A program made the position numbers and the translations under genes. This document shows positions 35,801-49,007 of a stretch of 64,000 bases of DNA, piece by piece (position 1 is the first letter of the stretch; each line of letters starts with the position of its first letter). This stretch comes from Balanoglossus misakiensis (lineage: Eukaryota > Hemichordata), in the NCBI GenBank assembly GCA_040954595.2, contig CM082584.2, positions 6,262,001-6,326,000 on the forward strand, in the 5' to 3' direction. Below the pieces are notes generated by a model. The model worked only from the letters and a program-made list of their open reading frames with translations, did not search any database and was not told where the DNA came from.

Positions 35801-36782
35801 ATGCTTCCCGACCATGGCCTACGTGTGTAAATCAAGGTGACGCAAAAACCCGTTGGAAACGCCAGTCACGAATGGCGGTTAGTTTATCTTCGTCCGGGTG
35901 CCCGTCTCCATAGTGACTCTCGGAACTTTTAAATATGATGGGCATGGCCGTTTTAGTCGGGTCCATGGTTTATGTGGGTACGTGGTTCGACACGCTATTC
36001 TTTCATTTATATATGTATTTTATTTTTTTAAAGTAAAACGCTTAACTAAGTAACGAACCTTTTACAAATTTCTTCAACCCAGCGTAAAAAGTGACCATAA
36101 TAAGATGCAGTTCTTGTGGTCGTTGTAGTTTCTAGGAATGTTTATTTGACAAATCGATGAGTTAAATTTAAAACATTACTAGATAATAAATTAAAATGTT
36201 AATCTGAAAATATATGAAAACGGGCAAACATGTGACGTCACATGTCAAGCAGTGAATTCGCTGTTAATCCAAATGAGTCGTGGCTACATTTTAGAGTCAC
36301 AATATGTTCTAATTTCAGATTTTCGTGATTAGGCCATACCAAGCGAGTGTCTACGTATGTATAGAGAGATGTCGACGTCTGCATTAACCTTACCACCGCG
36401 TCACGCAACACTCGAGACACGAACATTAACGAAGGACGGTATTAATTTTAGAAGACACTTCAAGGCACACTCAATGAAATTACTTTATTGAACTGATTGC
36501 GGTGTGATGATAAATAGCAGATCCCACTCGCTAAATCCAAGAGATGTTGGAATTTTGAAACAGCGGCAAACATACGCGTATACTAGATGAGAAACCGGTA
36601 TAAGTCAAATCGATTGGGGTCGCCATCCGTTAGCGTTAATTTTGTTATTTTTTTGTTTCATGTGATTTTCAACAATATCATACTTATAGCATAATGGAAT
36701 GCCGATGCGTATGACGTCACTCCCCGCTGTATATATTTTCTATAATCCATCGCCGTGGAGATTGAATAGCTGTTTTAAACGG

Positions 36783-36990
36783 TGAGAAGGGTAGGGAGGA
36801 GAAGATAGGGGATGGGGACGGAGTGGGTGGAGGGGGTAGAGACGGGAAGAGGGAGGGAGGCGAGCTAGAAGGGAGACAGAGACGGAGACGGACAGGCCGA
36901 CAGACAGACAGAGACACAGACAGACAGAGAGGGGCGAGGAAGAGAGACCGAGAGCGAGACACAGAGAGACAAACAGGAAGACCGAAATAC
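36783..36990. repeat. Long polypurine tract with ACAG units
   Basis: Roughly 200 bases are nearly all A/G on the plus strand, grading into CAGACAGACAGAGACA units. It could form triplex DNA. Confidence 0.8.
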
Positions 36991-37248
36991 GATGAGCAGA
37001 GGATTGCGTTGGAGTTAAGAATATTAGTTAAAATCAAAAGGTCATACCAAATTTGACTTTGTAATGGAGACCCTAAAAAGTTTATTAACCTGTATCGAGC
37101 CATTCGTGTAAACACGTAAACAGAAAGAATTGATAGGAAGGAATAACAATACTATACAGTCAGGTGAGATTTGTACTTGAATTCAAATGAACTGTCTCCG
37201 AAAAAAAGCAAAGAAGGGTTCATTTGAGGAAGGGCAAATCATGCTAAC

Positions 37249-37268
37249 CTCTCTCTCTCTCTCTCTCT
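37249..37268. repeat. (CT)n microsatellite
   Basis: Ten CT units. Confidence 0.9.
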
Positions 37269-40200
37269 GTTTGAGACAAAATTAATCCTGGGATTTAGTC
37301 AGGCAAATAATCCAATAATACTCCGCCCCACCCCACACTACCACCGATATGACTTGGTCCGCCCCTTCGCAAAACCTCTTTTGGCCAAAGACGCCATCAG
37401 CCATACCACTTTTAGAGCTTGGTCGTATAGATGGAACATTCGTCTGGTCTGAGAGCGTAACTGTGGGTGCCTGCATCCTTCCCGCGATGTCAACCCCCGC
37501 TATTGGCGTGTATGCCGTAAACTAGATTATTCAGACACGCTCAGTATACGGCATTTGACGCGCGCCTAATACCCCAGTGCGCTCCTTTAATCGTTAAATA
37601 TATGATACCTTGACGCCCGTACCCTGTTGTGACGGATCAGCGCTCTCGACGAGGTGCGTTAATATCGTCGGCCTTTGTGTGTCGTTTGCCGCTAATTTAT
37701 GTACACAGAGGACACCGGACAACACAGCGTCATCAAATAATGTGCCTCTTCGCTCTAATGCCGGAGAGCTGACGCGAGCTGATTCGCTGATGGCCAGTCC
37801 CCGAAGTCTGGACTTGGCGTTGTGCAAGTCGTGTTTTCCAAACACATCGAGTGTGATCGTTCAGTTGGTTTAATGTGCTTGGTATTCAAGTAGTTTTTTG
37901 AAACGTTTGCTTTTTTATTAATTGCAACCGGCCTTCGGACCATCCAGTGGCGATATATTGACACAATATCTTAGCGCAGCGGATCGTTAATAAGGGCGAC
38001 AGGTTCACCAGAACACGGTTAAATGCAAATTCTGCCGCATCTATGGTTATTATCGCTTCGATAATACACAGTCATCTTAATTACCGCGTCGCTGATATCG
38101 CGTCAACCGGCTGCTCGGATACAAATGGGACGCTGGGACGTGCCACGGTTGGCCAAGCGTTTTTGGTGGAGCCCCTTCTGCTCGATGTCACGTTACGTCT
38201 GAAGATTATAAAACGATTACAGCGGAAAGTTTCCTTTTTATTACGCAAATAAAACGATAGAAACTCCTCTCGCAATCGTCTCTAATTTCCGAGATGGTAT
38301 CGTACCGGGAATATTTTGTGAGGAATCCATAACGCGTGATTTTTTTAAAGATGTCATGCTTTTTATTATGTCGTAATGAATAGGAGTGTTCATGATACAA
38401 AGGTTGGGAATTTTTCAAATGAAAAGATAACAGCTACGGGTTGCTTTTTTTTTACTTCTGTGATCTTTTATTGTATGTTCGGTTATCTGGGGGTACGGTT
38501 TGGGCGGGGCTGCATACCCTGATCGATTCTAAAATGTTTTCAACGGTTGGTTTCGACGGAAGTGTCGTCCATAGCGAATATTTATATCGCACACAGCACA
38601 GCTAGATCCTCTAAAAATACAGGAAAAGCTGTCAGACAATTGAAAATTACGACACAGAGGGAAATCGCAACCTCTTGCCACTTTATGTTCGTGAAGCAAA
38701 CGTCCAACGCCCGCCACCGTTCATTGGTCCAGCTGCACGCGACAACATTTGAAAAATGCGAGAAAAAGAAGGTCCATAAGATGACGTCACTGCCGTAAGC
38801 TTGGAGCCAATCTGTTTATTGCGCATGATCACTACATTCAAGGCAAACCCCTCTATCGGTAGACGTCATGATCTGTGTTTTTTGGTCCAAATCATTTTAA
38901 TTCGCGTGTGGTGGAAGTTGCTCTACACAAGTCTCATTTTTGTCACATGGTGGAAGGGAGGTGACCAAAAGAAGGTGTATCCTCCACCCGTGCTGGTCGA
39001 TTTAGTGTCGAATCAACCCTGTTCACGTCACGGCCATTCCATCGTCTTCACGGCACCAATGGCACCATTGACACGCCCGTGCACATTTATTGTGTTACGA
39101 TTGTACTACGAATGCATAGAATTTAAATATCAGTGGTGGATGAACAATAAGGGTGTACGTCATTAACATAGCATTAGCTGTAGTAGCCGTACACCTGGGT
39201 ATTTTGAATATTACGTAAGGGTTTTTGATTTTTGACTCTCGGCAACGGCAGTCAAGTGGCGTGAGCCGAACAGAAAACCTACAAGTTGCACTCGACCATG
39301 AGTGAAGGGGACTGGTATCTTGTAATCCACGTGGGAGCTCGGTGTTGAAGTTCAGCACGTCGGGTATGTCCTGTTGGTTTGAATTCAGCGTTGCTCTCGG
39401 ACTTAAAATGCATGTCTACGCCAGCAACTGTAAGTGAAGTGAACCTGTTAATTTTTTCTGAGAGGACTTCAGGAAAGAACTTATGATATTATTTTTCTTC
39501 CTGTGACAAATAGATTCGCAGTGAAACGTATAACTTTGGGTGTTCAGTGTATCATTGATGTTGCTGTCTGGATGGTTGTGTTGCGAGTTTTTGGTTCGTA
39601 ACAATTGTAACACGTGACACGATACAACACGACAGCTGAGTAGATACTAGTTTAACTTCCTTCATGGTTGGATTGTCGGTCACCAAAAGGACACAGGGGC
39701 CAAACGCAGTTCCTTTGTTGGGGTGGGTGTGGGGGGATAGTGGTCGGATCTGGACCTCATGTCGCTTCAGTCCCGTGCGTCAGAATACATTGAACAGCGG
39801 TGTCTGCAGAAAACACGGGTTGGGATGCGCTCACAAATTGTGCGAAGGGGAGAAAGAATTTAGAGGGCGCTCTTGAAAAATGTTGTGGTGATAGAGGGGA
39901 ATGAACATTACAGGGATTTTTAAAGTGGTTTAAATATTTTGACCCTTTCACACAAGTACACAGTACATTTTCATATGTCTTGTTTGGAAGTAAAAGTAGT
40001 TTGTCAATCTCATCCAACCAAAAATGGAAATGTTCTTTGCATTTCATGACTTTTATAGCGTAACAACCAGTTGCATGACGAAACCACATCGCATCCGAGT
40101 CTTCTTAGGTCTGCCAGTGGTGGCGCTCTTTAATCTCCTTTCAACCATAGACAGTAGTACATGTACATGTTCTGTCTATGCTTCAACACTTACACATTTA

Positions 40201-43200
40201 CATGTACACGCAACGCAATACCGAGATCACAGAATGGGGGCGCCATACTCCACCATGTTGTACCGCACAAAACGTGACGATGTGTGTAGCATTTATGCTG
40301 TACGCCGTCGTTGGCGTCGCCCAGTCGTTTGTGTGGCGCGTGCTCGTACTTCTTTCATGGACTCAGTGTCCACAAATAAAGTCCAACAAGTTGGTACTGT
40401 AGATACAACGTCTACAGATATTAACCGCATGAGTAACCTGGTACGCGCTAAATACCACAGACCGGTCTTAATGGCCATCTTGAGACGCGTCCAGCGGTTT
40501 GAAGGTGTTCTTCTCATGGGGCTGTGGTTTTCCTATCGCGCACACGCCGTGTTGACAAATAGAATACTGGATATTAGAACTGAACATGTATATGGTGAAC
40601 AGAACAAGAAACAGCACTTGGGACACAGAACAAAGCGCGCCAAAACAGTCAAAAGTTAGAGAATGCACAGTAGGCTATGGTTAGGGTGACAGTCCCTATT
40701 TAAGTCGAAAATGATGTCATTGATTCAGCTAAAGATAAATGAGACAGCCTTCGACATATTTTGAAGTCGGGCTTCTATTTGATTGATTACCGGTGTTGAA
40801 AGGGCGCATTGGGCTTTCAAAAATCGCATTATAATCGCCGGATCGCTTTATGATTTGCCGCTTTAACTGACGGGTGTGTACGTGCAGTAACGTCGTATAT
40901 CCGAAAGGAGCTGTCGGCGATTGCCAAAATCTCCGTATCGCTCTGAGCGCGCGACCACACAATTTGAAACGTAATTGTTCCTAGAGTAGCCACCTTTTGA
41001 GTAAGAGGTCGGCGGTCGTGCCATCGATTACCCTGGTAGTGGTATTGTCATCGCGCCAAACGATGATCGTGTACCCGTGATGAAAATTCTGAAGTTCACC
41101 AGATATTTACAAGTGATCGTCTGCTTATTAGCCTGCGACTGCGGTGTTGGTAGTGGCCGGGCCGTCCAGATCCTGAATGGGACCGCTCAAGTCCCTGGCA
41201 AACTCCGAGAGGCACTAAAAGCTGTCTGTTCCAGTGAATTCGTGTACGATTAAAAACCGAGCGATTTAAAAGGGCTTTCGATGTCAACAAGTTAGACAGA
41301 GTGAGGTTCAAGCATCGTCATCTTCATGGCCAATTTCTCAAAGCACTCCAAATCAAGTTTTTATTCTTGTTCGCTTCGGTCACTAGAATTTGCTAGTTGA
41401 ACTCCTGTAAAAATCACCTGATTTCGTAGTCACGAGTGCCTGGTCCGACTTTATGTCCCATAACTATGCAAAGGCGAAAGAACGTGCGGCTAGGCACTAA
41501 TACAGATTCCGAAACAAACAAATCTCGAAGTTTAAACCAAAATTTTTGACCACAGTAAATATACAGAATGGAGGTCGGGCCTTGTATAATCCCCTACATA
41601 CAACACCAAATTTACATGGGTCTGGCATTCATCTCAGCCACATTCCGTGGCCGGGCCTTCCTTTTTAATTAGTGAATTCGACCCAGCACCGAAGTCGCCA
41701 CCACGATGACAGTTTTGACAGATTAATTAATAGCTCTGACGTCACGCCCCAGACGTCCATGCCACTTCTGTAAATTTGAGGGGGGGGGGGCGAGGACACT
41801 ATTCCATAGCGTGAACGATAACTGGCGGTATGAACTAATCATAAGCTGTGGTTTCTATGTTTTGGTGTTTTTAGAGATATCTCGACATCACGATGGCCGC
41901 ACGCTTCGTTTCTCCACCTCCCCGCGACTGAAAAAAAGCCGGACAGTTTCCCCAAAGCTGGGGTGGGAACGCAGCGACCGTGAAAACACTTACTGTCCGC
42001 GACATTCTAATTAACAAACCAGAAAGGACCGATTGATCGTCGGCTGAATGGGCCCTCAAGTGCTTTCGCTCCTGTCTTTTGAGCCAAAAATTGATGACTT
42101 GGCGCGCTTTTCAACCCGAGACCTGTAATTAACAATCACCTACACCGGACATCAGCCATGCATGTCGAAAGAAATGCCCCCCTCTCTTATCGGGAATTGC
42201 GATCTGTGTGTATCGACGATCAACTGATCATAAACAAACATGAATTTTCAGCTTGACTTCAGCCTCAAGTGACTGTTTGTTGTCTCTTGTGTTCGGACAA
42301 CTTTGATCGTTCACTCGCTCTCTGCCGCCATAAGTTTCACTTTTACGCGAGCAGCAAGTCGCACTTGTCGCTCGTGGTGACGCCAAACACGTATAAACGA
42401 TGACGCCATTAACGTCGAATTTGACTGATTATTTACAGAAGGGGAATATCGACATTCAAATGCGTTAGTTCGAAACTTATTTTCTCTCAATAGAATGTTG
42501 GCCTTCTCCAAACTCACGCCACCGCTGTTGGAACTACACTTGAAATTTATACAACCGCGGCTGAGAGCGGCGTTTAGGGACACGGGTCATTGAAATACAA
42601 ATAATCCGTAAAGATGTTTTATTCATTCACAGCGCTTTTTTACATCTGTGTTGTGTAAATGTTCTCCTTTGCAAGATTATATGAGTGTAAAAAGCTATAA
42701 GTTCACTCATCTATGTCTCACGACTGAATAGAAATGTTGTAGTTTTACAGACTACAAGAGGTAGCCAACTTCAATCATCGAGATGCCGTATGGCATATGT
42801 AAGACGACAAGTTTCTTCCGTTTATCCACATACAGTAGGGTTTATCGAGCCAGACACGGTTGCATGATTTTGGGGGTCAATGTTTCACACTAGTTATACT
42901 GAGTTTCTTGTTATTTCCCTACAACGGACAAGTGAACTAATACGTGAATTCGAAAGAGGTCCACCGAACTGAAGCCACAGGTGCAATTATCACCGAAACC
43001 TTTTTGTGCTCACAAAAGACTTGCGTGGGATGCACTCCGTTTGTCCGCCATTGAAATGCGACCGCCGGAAATATTATTTAAGTGACATACGCGGAAATAC
43101 GAAAATATTTCCCCCCATTGAAATTCTCTCACCTGAATCAGCCGGTGGATACCTATGCACATCGCACCTTCCCGTTGGCTGAAGGCACAACGTGGGAACA

Positions 43201-43475
43201 ATCCGCCGAAATGATGAGAAAGAGAAAAATTGGGTCGATGCCCAATTTCTGCAGCGGAAGGAGAAAGTGTTCCCTTCCGGCTCCTTGACTAAATGCTCGG
43301 GGCAGTTTTAATGCAATATTTCGCAAGAAACCACAGACCCATAAAAGTTACCGACGCTAGTCGTAACTTTTGCACCATTTTCCGAGTACTAGTATATGTG
43401 CAGACGAAACGGCCGCAAACATTACTTTATTCCAATCGCAATGTGATCGATTTTCCATGTGTATGTGTGCCGTTG

Positions 43476-43511
43476 TTTTTTTTTTTTTTTTTTTTTTTGG
43501 GGGGGGGGGGG
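43476..43511. repeat. T23-G13 homopolymer switch
   Basis: Twenty-three T residues run straight into thirteen G residues. Confidence 0.9.
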
Positions 43512-45732
43512 AGTTTTCGGAGTCCACACGAGAAATGACAGCAGTTGACACAAAGAATAAAATGCCGTGGAATTATTAAACTATACTGTTTCGATGGGTG
43601 AATCCATGATGGATATGCAGAAAAGTGAAATAATTTTAAAGTACACAAGGACAATGTACCAATGTATACGCGGCTTGTTGAAAAACAAACTTCGCGTCAC
43701 AACGGGACGCGTCAGCCCCATGCGATCATTTTTATCTGTCTGTGCCGCGTAAGAATATATTTAACCGGTGTTTACGATATCTGTTTCCCCGAGGCCAATG
43801 TTGTTAATCCTCATCGATTTCTGCGGTCGGCATTTCCGTTCTTTAGCACGACGCGTTTAATTCCACGCTAAATTTGCTTTAGCCCCGCTACAAATAATAA
43901 ACACAAAACAATGGATTGAAAACAAACTTAATTTCGTCGTCTGGATCTTTATGTGCAGAGGTGTTAGGCTGCACCGACTCACGGCGTGACCTGAAGGGCT
44001 GCAGCTGAGTGCGAATAACACCGCAATACTGCCGTCTTGGAATTACATGTATTTTTATTCTCATGTTGGGGCCAAAAATTGTGTGATCGGTCGGACCGCG
44101 AGACACGCATTTGACTTTACACAGAAAACTCCCCGACCTCATGAAACGATCAAATCTGTATTCTCAAACGCTTGAAAAATATATATTTGGACAGCAAAGC
44201 TCTTCCTTTTCTTATTAGACAGTACATAATTTCCGTAACGTCCGTCACGGTTGCTGAAAAAAAATAGTCAAAACCAAACAATATTGATAGTCCTGGTCGA
44301 GTTAGCTACTGAGTATACCCAGTGACGTCACGGTTTTGTTTCAAGTCTGCGGCATCTGCGGCGTCATCTGGAGGTCATTCTACGGGAATTTGTGTTAATC
44401 GTTACTGGTTACCGCGACTCGAAACATCGTGCACTTTTGCGTTTCTATTTTTAGAAACGACGCTTTGCGTAGTAGTGGTCGGGCACAGCGGAAGTTGACC
44501 TCCAATTTTGTCTATTCTTAGTTCATTTCCGGTTTAAGTTTCGTGAATGGAGAACGGGTGCTGACGTAATTGAAATTACAGTAAACCGTGTGCATTGCAG
44601 TGTTATTCCTGAGCGCATTCAGGTTATTTAAAACCCCGTTAATGGTGTTGTGAAGTTTGCAAGCGTGGGGCGCGGTTATTTTATAGTCACTGAACGTGAG
44701 TAAAAGTTGCCCATGTGAACCACAGACAAACAACGCAAATCCGTGCGTGCGCAGAACGTCTACTTTTCGGCCAAACACTACCCTCTTCACTATAGCTTAC
44801 AGAGGATACCGAAACTTGAGTCTGTACGGATTTCCTCCCCGACTTTTTTTCTGGTTTATAAAGACCCATAAACCGTATGTCATGTTGCGATACAGAAGGA
44901 TTAGTATAAACGTAATAGGGGTCAAAGTTGAAGGGAAGGAGAAAGAGCAGGTTGCGGGAACAGATAAGGCTGGATGATATTCCCGAGTATCAAAACAACT
45001 ATTTTTTATTTTTTTAAAATCACACGCCTACATTTCTATCGAATGGCGCGTAATTTACTGCGCAATAAATATCGTTTTCAGAATCGCTCTGTGTACATAC
45101 GCATAGACTCGACTTGTTATCGCACGATTTCGACGCAATTGGATTTCGACGCTAACGCGGTCAATGATGTCTGCCGTGCCAGCTTTGACCGACTTTTCAA
45201 GCAAAATACTGATGTTTCCGCAGATTTTAACAGACACCGTCTCCAATGGCTGCATATATCTGTCAATCTTTTCAGTTTCTCATTGAACTGCGGTCTTCGA
45301 ATACAAAACTATGTATGTCACTTTCTTCATGCACTTTGCACGTGTGATGTTTTAAATCGGTCACTGACAATAATCTGAAAACCGAAATTCCAGCAAACCT
45401 ACTATTCATTGCTAATACCACAGAGCCATTTGTACACGGACAGCCTATAGCCTTTGTTCGTGGCCGCGGTCGGCCAGGAGGCCTTCTTGTTGGAGATTTC
45501 GGTTAGGAGAAAATTTTTAAAAAATCCTTCAAATCTGACTGACTTTGCTCAATGGTGTTTAACTTCACCTGCCACCGGACCCCCAAGTATATTGTGGACA
45601 CGAAGACAGATGACCAGGTATCATATTTCAATCGACTCGTCCGACAACCGGACACCTGCGCGTCCGACCAATGTCACGAACTCTCGAGTTTCGCTGAATG
45701 TCTCAATCAATCGTCCGCTCAGTTTTATATCC

Positions 45733-45753
45733 TTTTTTTTGGGGGGGGGGGGG
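45733..45753. repeat. T8-G13 homopolymer switch
   Basis: Eight T residues run directly into thirteen G residues, the same arrangement as at 43476. Confidence 0.9.
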
Positions 45754-47631
45754 TCATTTCACTTTCGGAGCCCCCCGCCAAATCAGTCTTGTCAGATATC
45801 CGCCTTTCGAGGAATTTCATGTTTTTTTTCGACTTTCGCTGTTGTTTAGACTGGACTTTGGGTTTCGGTCAACAGATGGGATATTTTTTGTTGGTCGTCA
45901 AACGAGAATTTCGGTGCGCATCGGGATTTCCCGTGAGAACGACACAAAGCTAAATCCCGTACGAGACGAGTTCTGAGAAAACGCCAGGTATATCAACAAC
46001 AGTTTTTCGACAGCAAACAGCTGCTCCCCCCCCCCCCCACTCATAACCTGCATCGGATTCCCAATACCAATAGAAGCGTGCTGTTCGAGATTTCGATAAG
46101 GTTGCCCCGGTTTATTGCGTTGGGCGCATTTTCCAGCAAATTTTATTACACTCAGCCCAGACATAAATGCCACGCATAACCTGTTTAGCTTAGTGATGAA
46201 ACCACGGAACAATAAATCAAACCGATCGCTTGTAAAAGTTCGCACAGTTATCGTTTTCCTTTGCCTCGACGGTAAACTTTTAGCGTCTCGTAGGATCGGA
46301 TACGGTACAGTACCCGTGCACCCAGTATGGCCGTGTTTGCAAGTAGCAATATGGCACACAGCTTAGCTTCCTTAAAAAATTGCGGGACACCTGTGTAAAC
46401 TGTTAAGGAAACACACTCCTCGGGGACAGATTTCAAGAAAAATGACAGCCCTTCAAACCCTTTCAATTCTTCGATATATTAAATTGAATTTCAAATTTGA
46501 GACAATTTGACTCTCTCATTCATGTTGTTTGGTGCCCCCCCCCCTCCCCGCCAAGACAGTGATTTCCTGATGCTCGTACTCGGTCTTAGCATCTTGCCAC
46601 GTAGATCTACATTTCCCAATTGAGACGGACCACGTACACAACTCTGCCAGAAAGCGGAGAAATATTGAACAGATGCGACAAGATTTCACATAAAATGGAC
46701 CAAACGATCTTTCAGAAGAAAGCGGGGATTCTTAGCGAAAATCCTTTCTTCGTGCATAACACCGATTCGGTCACGCCGTTTGCTCGGGACAACCTGTGCG
46801 TTGTACGGTGCTTCAGCACTTTTTCTTTAACTGTCTGTTATCCGACTGTCCTGGAAATAGTGTGGGTATCGCCGATAGTCGGTGGTTTTATCAGGAGAGC
46901 GACTCCAATCTATTTGAGTTCGGCTGGCGGTATCATCCGCCGCCTGTCTTCTCTGTCCTATATTCGTATCCTCAGTCCATTTCACCACCATTCATCTCTG
47001 AAAGGTTCGTTTTAATATGTCTTTCATTTTTACTAAGCGAATTTCAATATTACAACTTGTCTTATGTTCATTCGAAGCCTACGAAAGGACAAGAGACGGG
47101 ATTGGGTGATCGCGCGATGCACGTGAGAGGAACTATCGGCTGAGCGCGTGTCATGGACCGAGTCACGAGTTTCCTGAGAGAAGAATAAAAAATCATGGTC
47201 CGATATATCCATGAGTCTTATGAAACCATCATTAAGTGTATGTACCAGCGTCTCGGGCTTTTGCTGCTCAAAGAGACGAGGTCGTGAACATTCCGCCGCT
47301 GGCTGTTATTGTGCCTCTCGTCGAGAATTATTCTTTTGTGTATTTTCAAATGGGGAAGTGTTTGTCCACTCGTAATTGAGTGAAAGTATTTTCCATCCTA
47401 AAGCCGAGTTGAAGGGAAGAGCCGACAGACAAGTCATAAATAATCCCGGTTGAACTGAAGTGTGACGTTCTGGCTTGAAAAAGATCACTGGGGAGACGAC
47501 CAGAGCTCCAGAAGTGGTCATGGCCGCCCAGTGGTAAGAAAACGCTTTTTTTAGCGAAGACAATTGTTAGGATTTCTGCGGTTCTGCTGTGGGATATTCG
47601 TCGTTTTTGCAGTTTTTAAAGATAGACTGGC

Positions 47632-47654
47632 TTGTTTATTTATTTATTTATTTA
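47632..47654. repeat. (TTTA)n short repeat just upstream of the bHLH start
   Basis: Five TTTA units end 6 bases before the chosen ATG. Translation of this repeat gives the spurious hydrophobic N-terminus of the longer ORF. Confidence 0.85.
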
Positions 47655-47660
47655 CACAAA

Positions 47661-48674
47661 ATGAATTCGCCGATATCCTCGGTAAGCGGCGTCGTCGACG
47701 CGTCAGGAGACAACGATATTGAACTGTCGCCTCTTCGAGAGATGCAAAATTTGGCGGGCAGCGTCAACAAGGAAAAGATGACCCAACTCGAAGTCGATGT
47801 CGGCGACGCGGCGCACCTACGCGAAGTGCCGAGTGGGGGTATTTTGAGACAAAAACTTTTGGAGGATAGGGAGGCGGGGACGCGGGAAGTGGGGTTTATC
47901 AAGCCGTGCCCAGAAGAGGAAGTGGCAGATGACAAAATCGAGTGGCGGAACGTTGTCGCCATGGAAACGTTGATGAGCCTGCGTCACCAGAGCCGCCGGG
48001 AGCGCACGCCGGGCCGCGCTATAAATGGGATCGCGGAGGTGCCGTCGTGGTTAGAGCGACAGCATCAGTCGTTGGTGCAGTACCCGGTGATTCACAGTTT
48101 TCCTCAGACCGCAGTCGTCATGCCCCCGTTGACCCCAGCGTCGCTCCTGGCAGCGAAGAGGAGGATCCACAGCGAGCGAACGCCGTGGAAGACGCCGCGA
48201 CGGGTGTACACCAATACGCGAGAGCGCTGGCGGCAACAGAACGTGAACATGGCCTTCAACGACCTGAGAAAGCTGCTGCCAACGCACCCGATCGACAAGC
48301 GACTCAGCAAGAACGAGATACTGCGACTTGCGATGAAGTACATTAACTTTCTTTCGAATTTACTCGAGGACCAGAGTGGCGAACAGTCGATGATGAACGA
48401 CGGGGGACACTTTTCTGCGCAGCATCAAAACGACGCGGGGAGGATGTTCGCCCCGCACGGCCACTCTGCGACCGCCGACGAAGCATACTCGCGGCTGCAG
48501 CACGACTTTGAAACGTCGAAGCTGGAACTGAGCGACGATGACGACGACGACGACGACGATAAAAGCGACGATCACGCGTCTACGGTGTCATCCCAGAGCA
48601 GCTGCAGTCGAGACAGCGGCAGTGTGATGAACGGCGACCACGATAGTATCATCGGCTCGTTCGCCCTGAACTAA
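47661..48674 (+). CDS. TAL1-like: TAL/SCL-type bHLH transcription factor
   Basis: This is a 337-residue ORF from the ATG at 47661. An earlier in-frame ATG at 47589 would add 24 residues encoded largely by a TTTA repeat, so I prefer the later one. The bHLH domain is at 180-236: basic region [17 protein letters not shown], helix 1 ending LRKLLPTHP, helix 2 starting [19 protein letters not shown]. The [10 protein letters not shown] and [17 protein letters not shown] blocks are diagnostic of the TAL1/TAL2/LYL1 group. The C-terminus has a nine-Asp run (292-300) and Ser-rich acidic sequence. The family acts in the nucleus as E-protein heterodimers binding E-boxes and in blood, endothelial and neural development. 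No intron interrupts the coding region here; as I recall, vertebrate TAL1 has coding introns. A possible acceptor (TTTTTGCAG near 47612) lies in the 5' UTR. Confidence 0.9.
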   Translation: MNSPISSVSGVVDASGDNDIELSPLREMQNLAGSVNKEKMTQLEVDVGDAAHLREVPSGGILRQKLLEDREAGTREVGFIKPCPEEEVADDKIEWRNVVAMETLMSLRHQSRRERTPGRAINGIAEVPSWLERQHQSLVQYPVIHSFPQTAVVMPPLTPASLLAAKRRIHSERTPWKTPRRVYTNTRERWRQQNVNMAFNDLRKLLPTHPIDKRLSKNEILRLAMKYINFLSNLLEDQSGEQSMMNDGGHFSAQHQNDAGRMFAPHGHSATADEAYSRLQHDFETSKLELSDDDDDDDDDKSDDHASTVSSQSSCSRDSGSVMNGDHDSIIGSFALN

Positions 48675-49001
48675 ACCTTCGAAACTTTTCTGCAGGCACG
48701 ACGCATCTCAGTTTTGTCTCCGTGGAGACCAATATCGTCGCGAAATTACCGGAAGCGTATATTCCGGGAACACTTGCGCGGAGCCCGCAGCTTACGAGAC
48801 GAAAACCAAATGTTTTGCGTTTGTTTACCGCGGTTACTTGGAACATTGCCAATAGGCCAGCCACGGGGTCAGGAAAAGTAGCAGACAGACACGCGACAGC
48901 GAGCTACTTCCCGCGAAGGGAAGTGAAGATCACGGACGCGATCGCGGACGCAGCTCTAGACAGCCGGTGGTTGTAGACTGGGAAATCCTGCTTTTATAAA
49001 T

Positions 49002-49007
49002 AATAAA
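49002..49007 (+). terminator. AATAAA poly(A) signal for the bHLH gene
   Basis: Canonical hexamer about 330 bases after the stop codon. Confidence 0.5.

Larger units (their letters stand above)
31915..47660. other. Nearly 16-kb gap between forkhead and bHLH genes
   Basis: No ORF here has recognisable domains or a plausible exon chain. The longest, 211 codons at 40024-40659, has no family signature and no supporting coding features. Contents include a perfect hairpin (32809-32837), a 200-base purine tract (36783-36990), T/G homopolymer switches (43476, 45733) and several TGACGTCA-type CRE motifs (for example 36713, 38780, 44324). A gap of this size between two developmental transcription factors may hold regulatory DNA; that is inference. 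Confidence 0.4.

Noticed and set aside
40024-40659. 211-codon plus-strand ORF in the gap between the forkhead and bHLH genes
   Set aside because: Longest ORF there, but with no domain, no clear start context, no exon partners and mixed composition; likely chance.
47589-47660. Upstream ATG extending the bHLH protein by 24 residues
   Set aside because: The extension is mostly encoded by a TTTA repeat and the downstream ATG is the more natural start.
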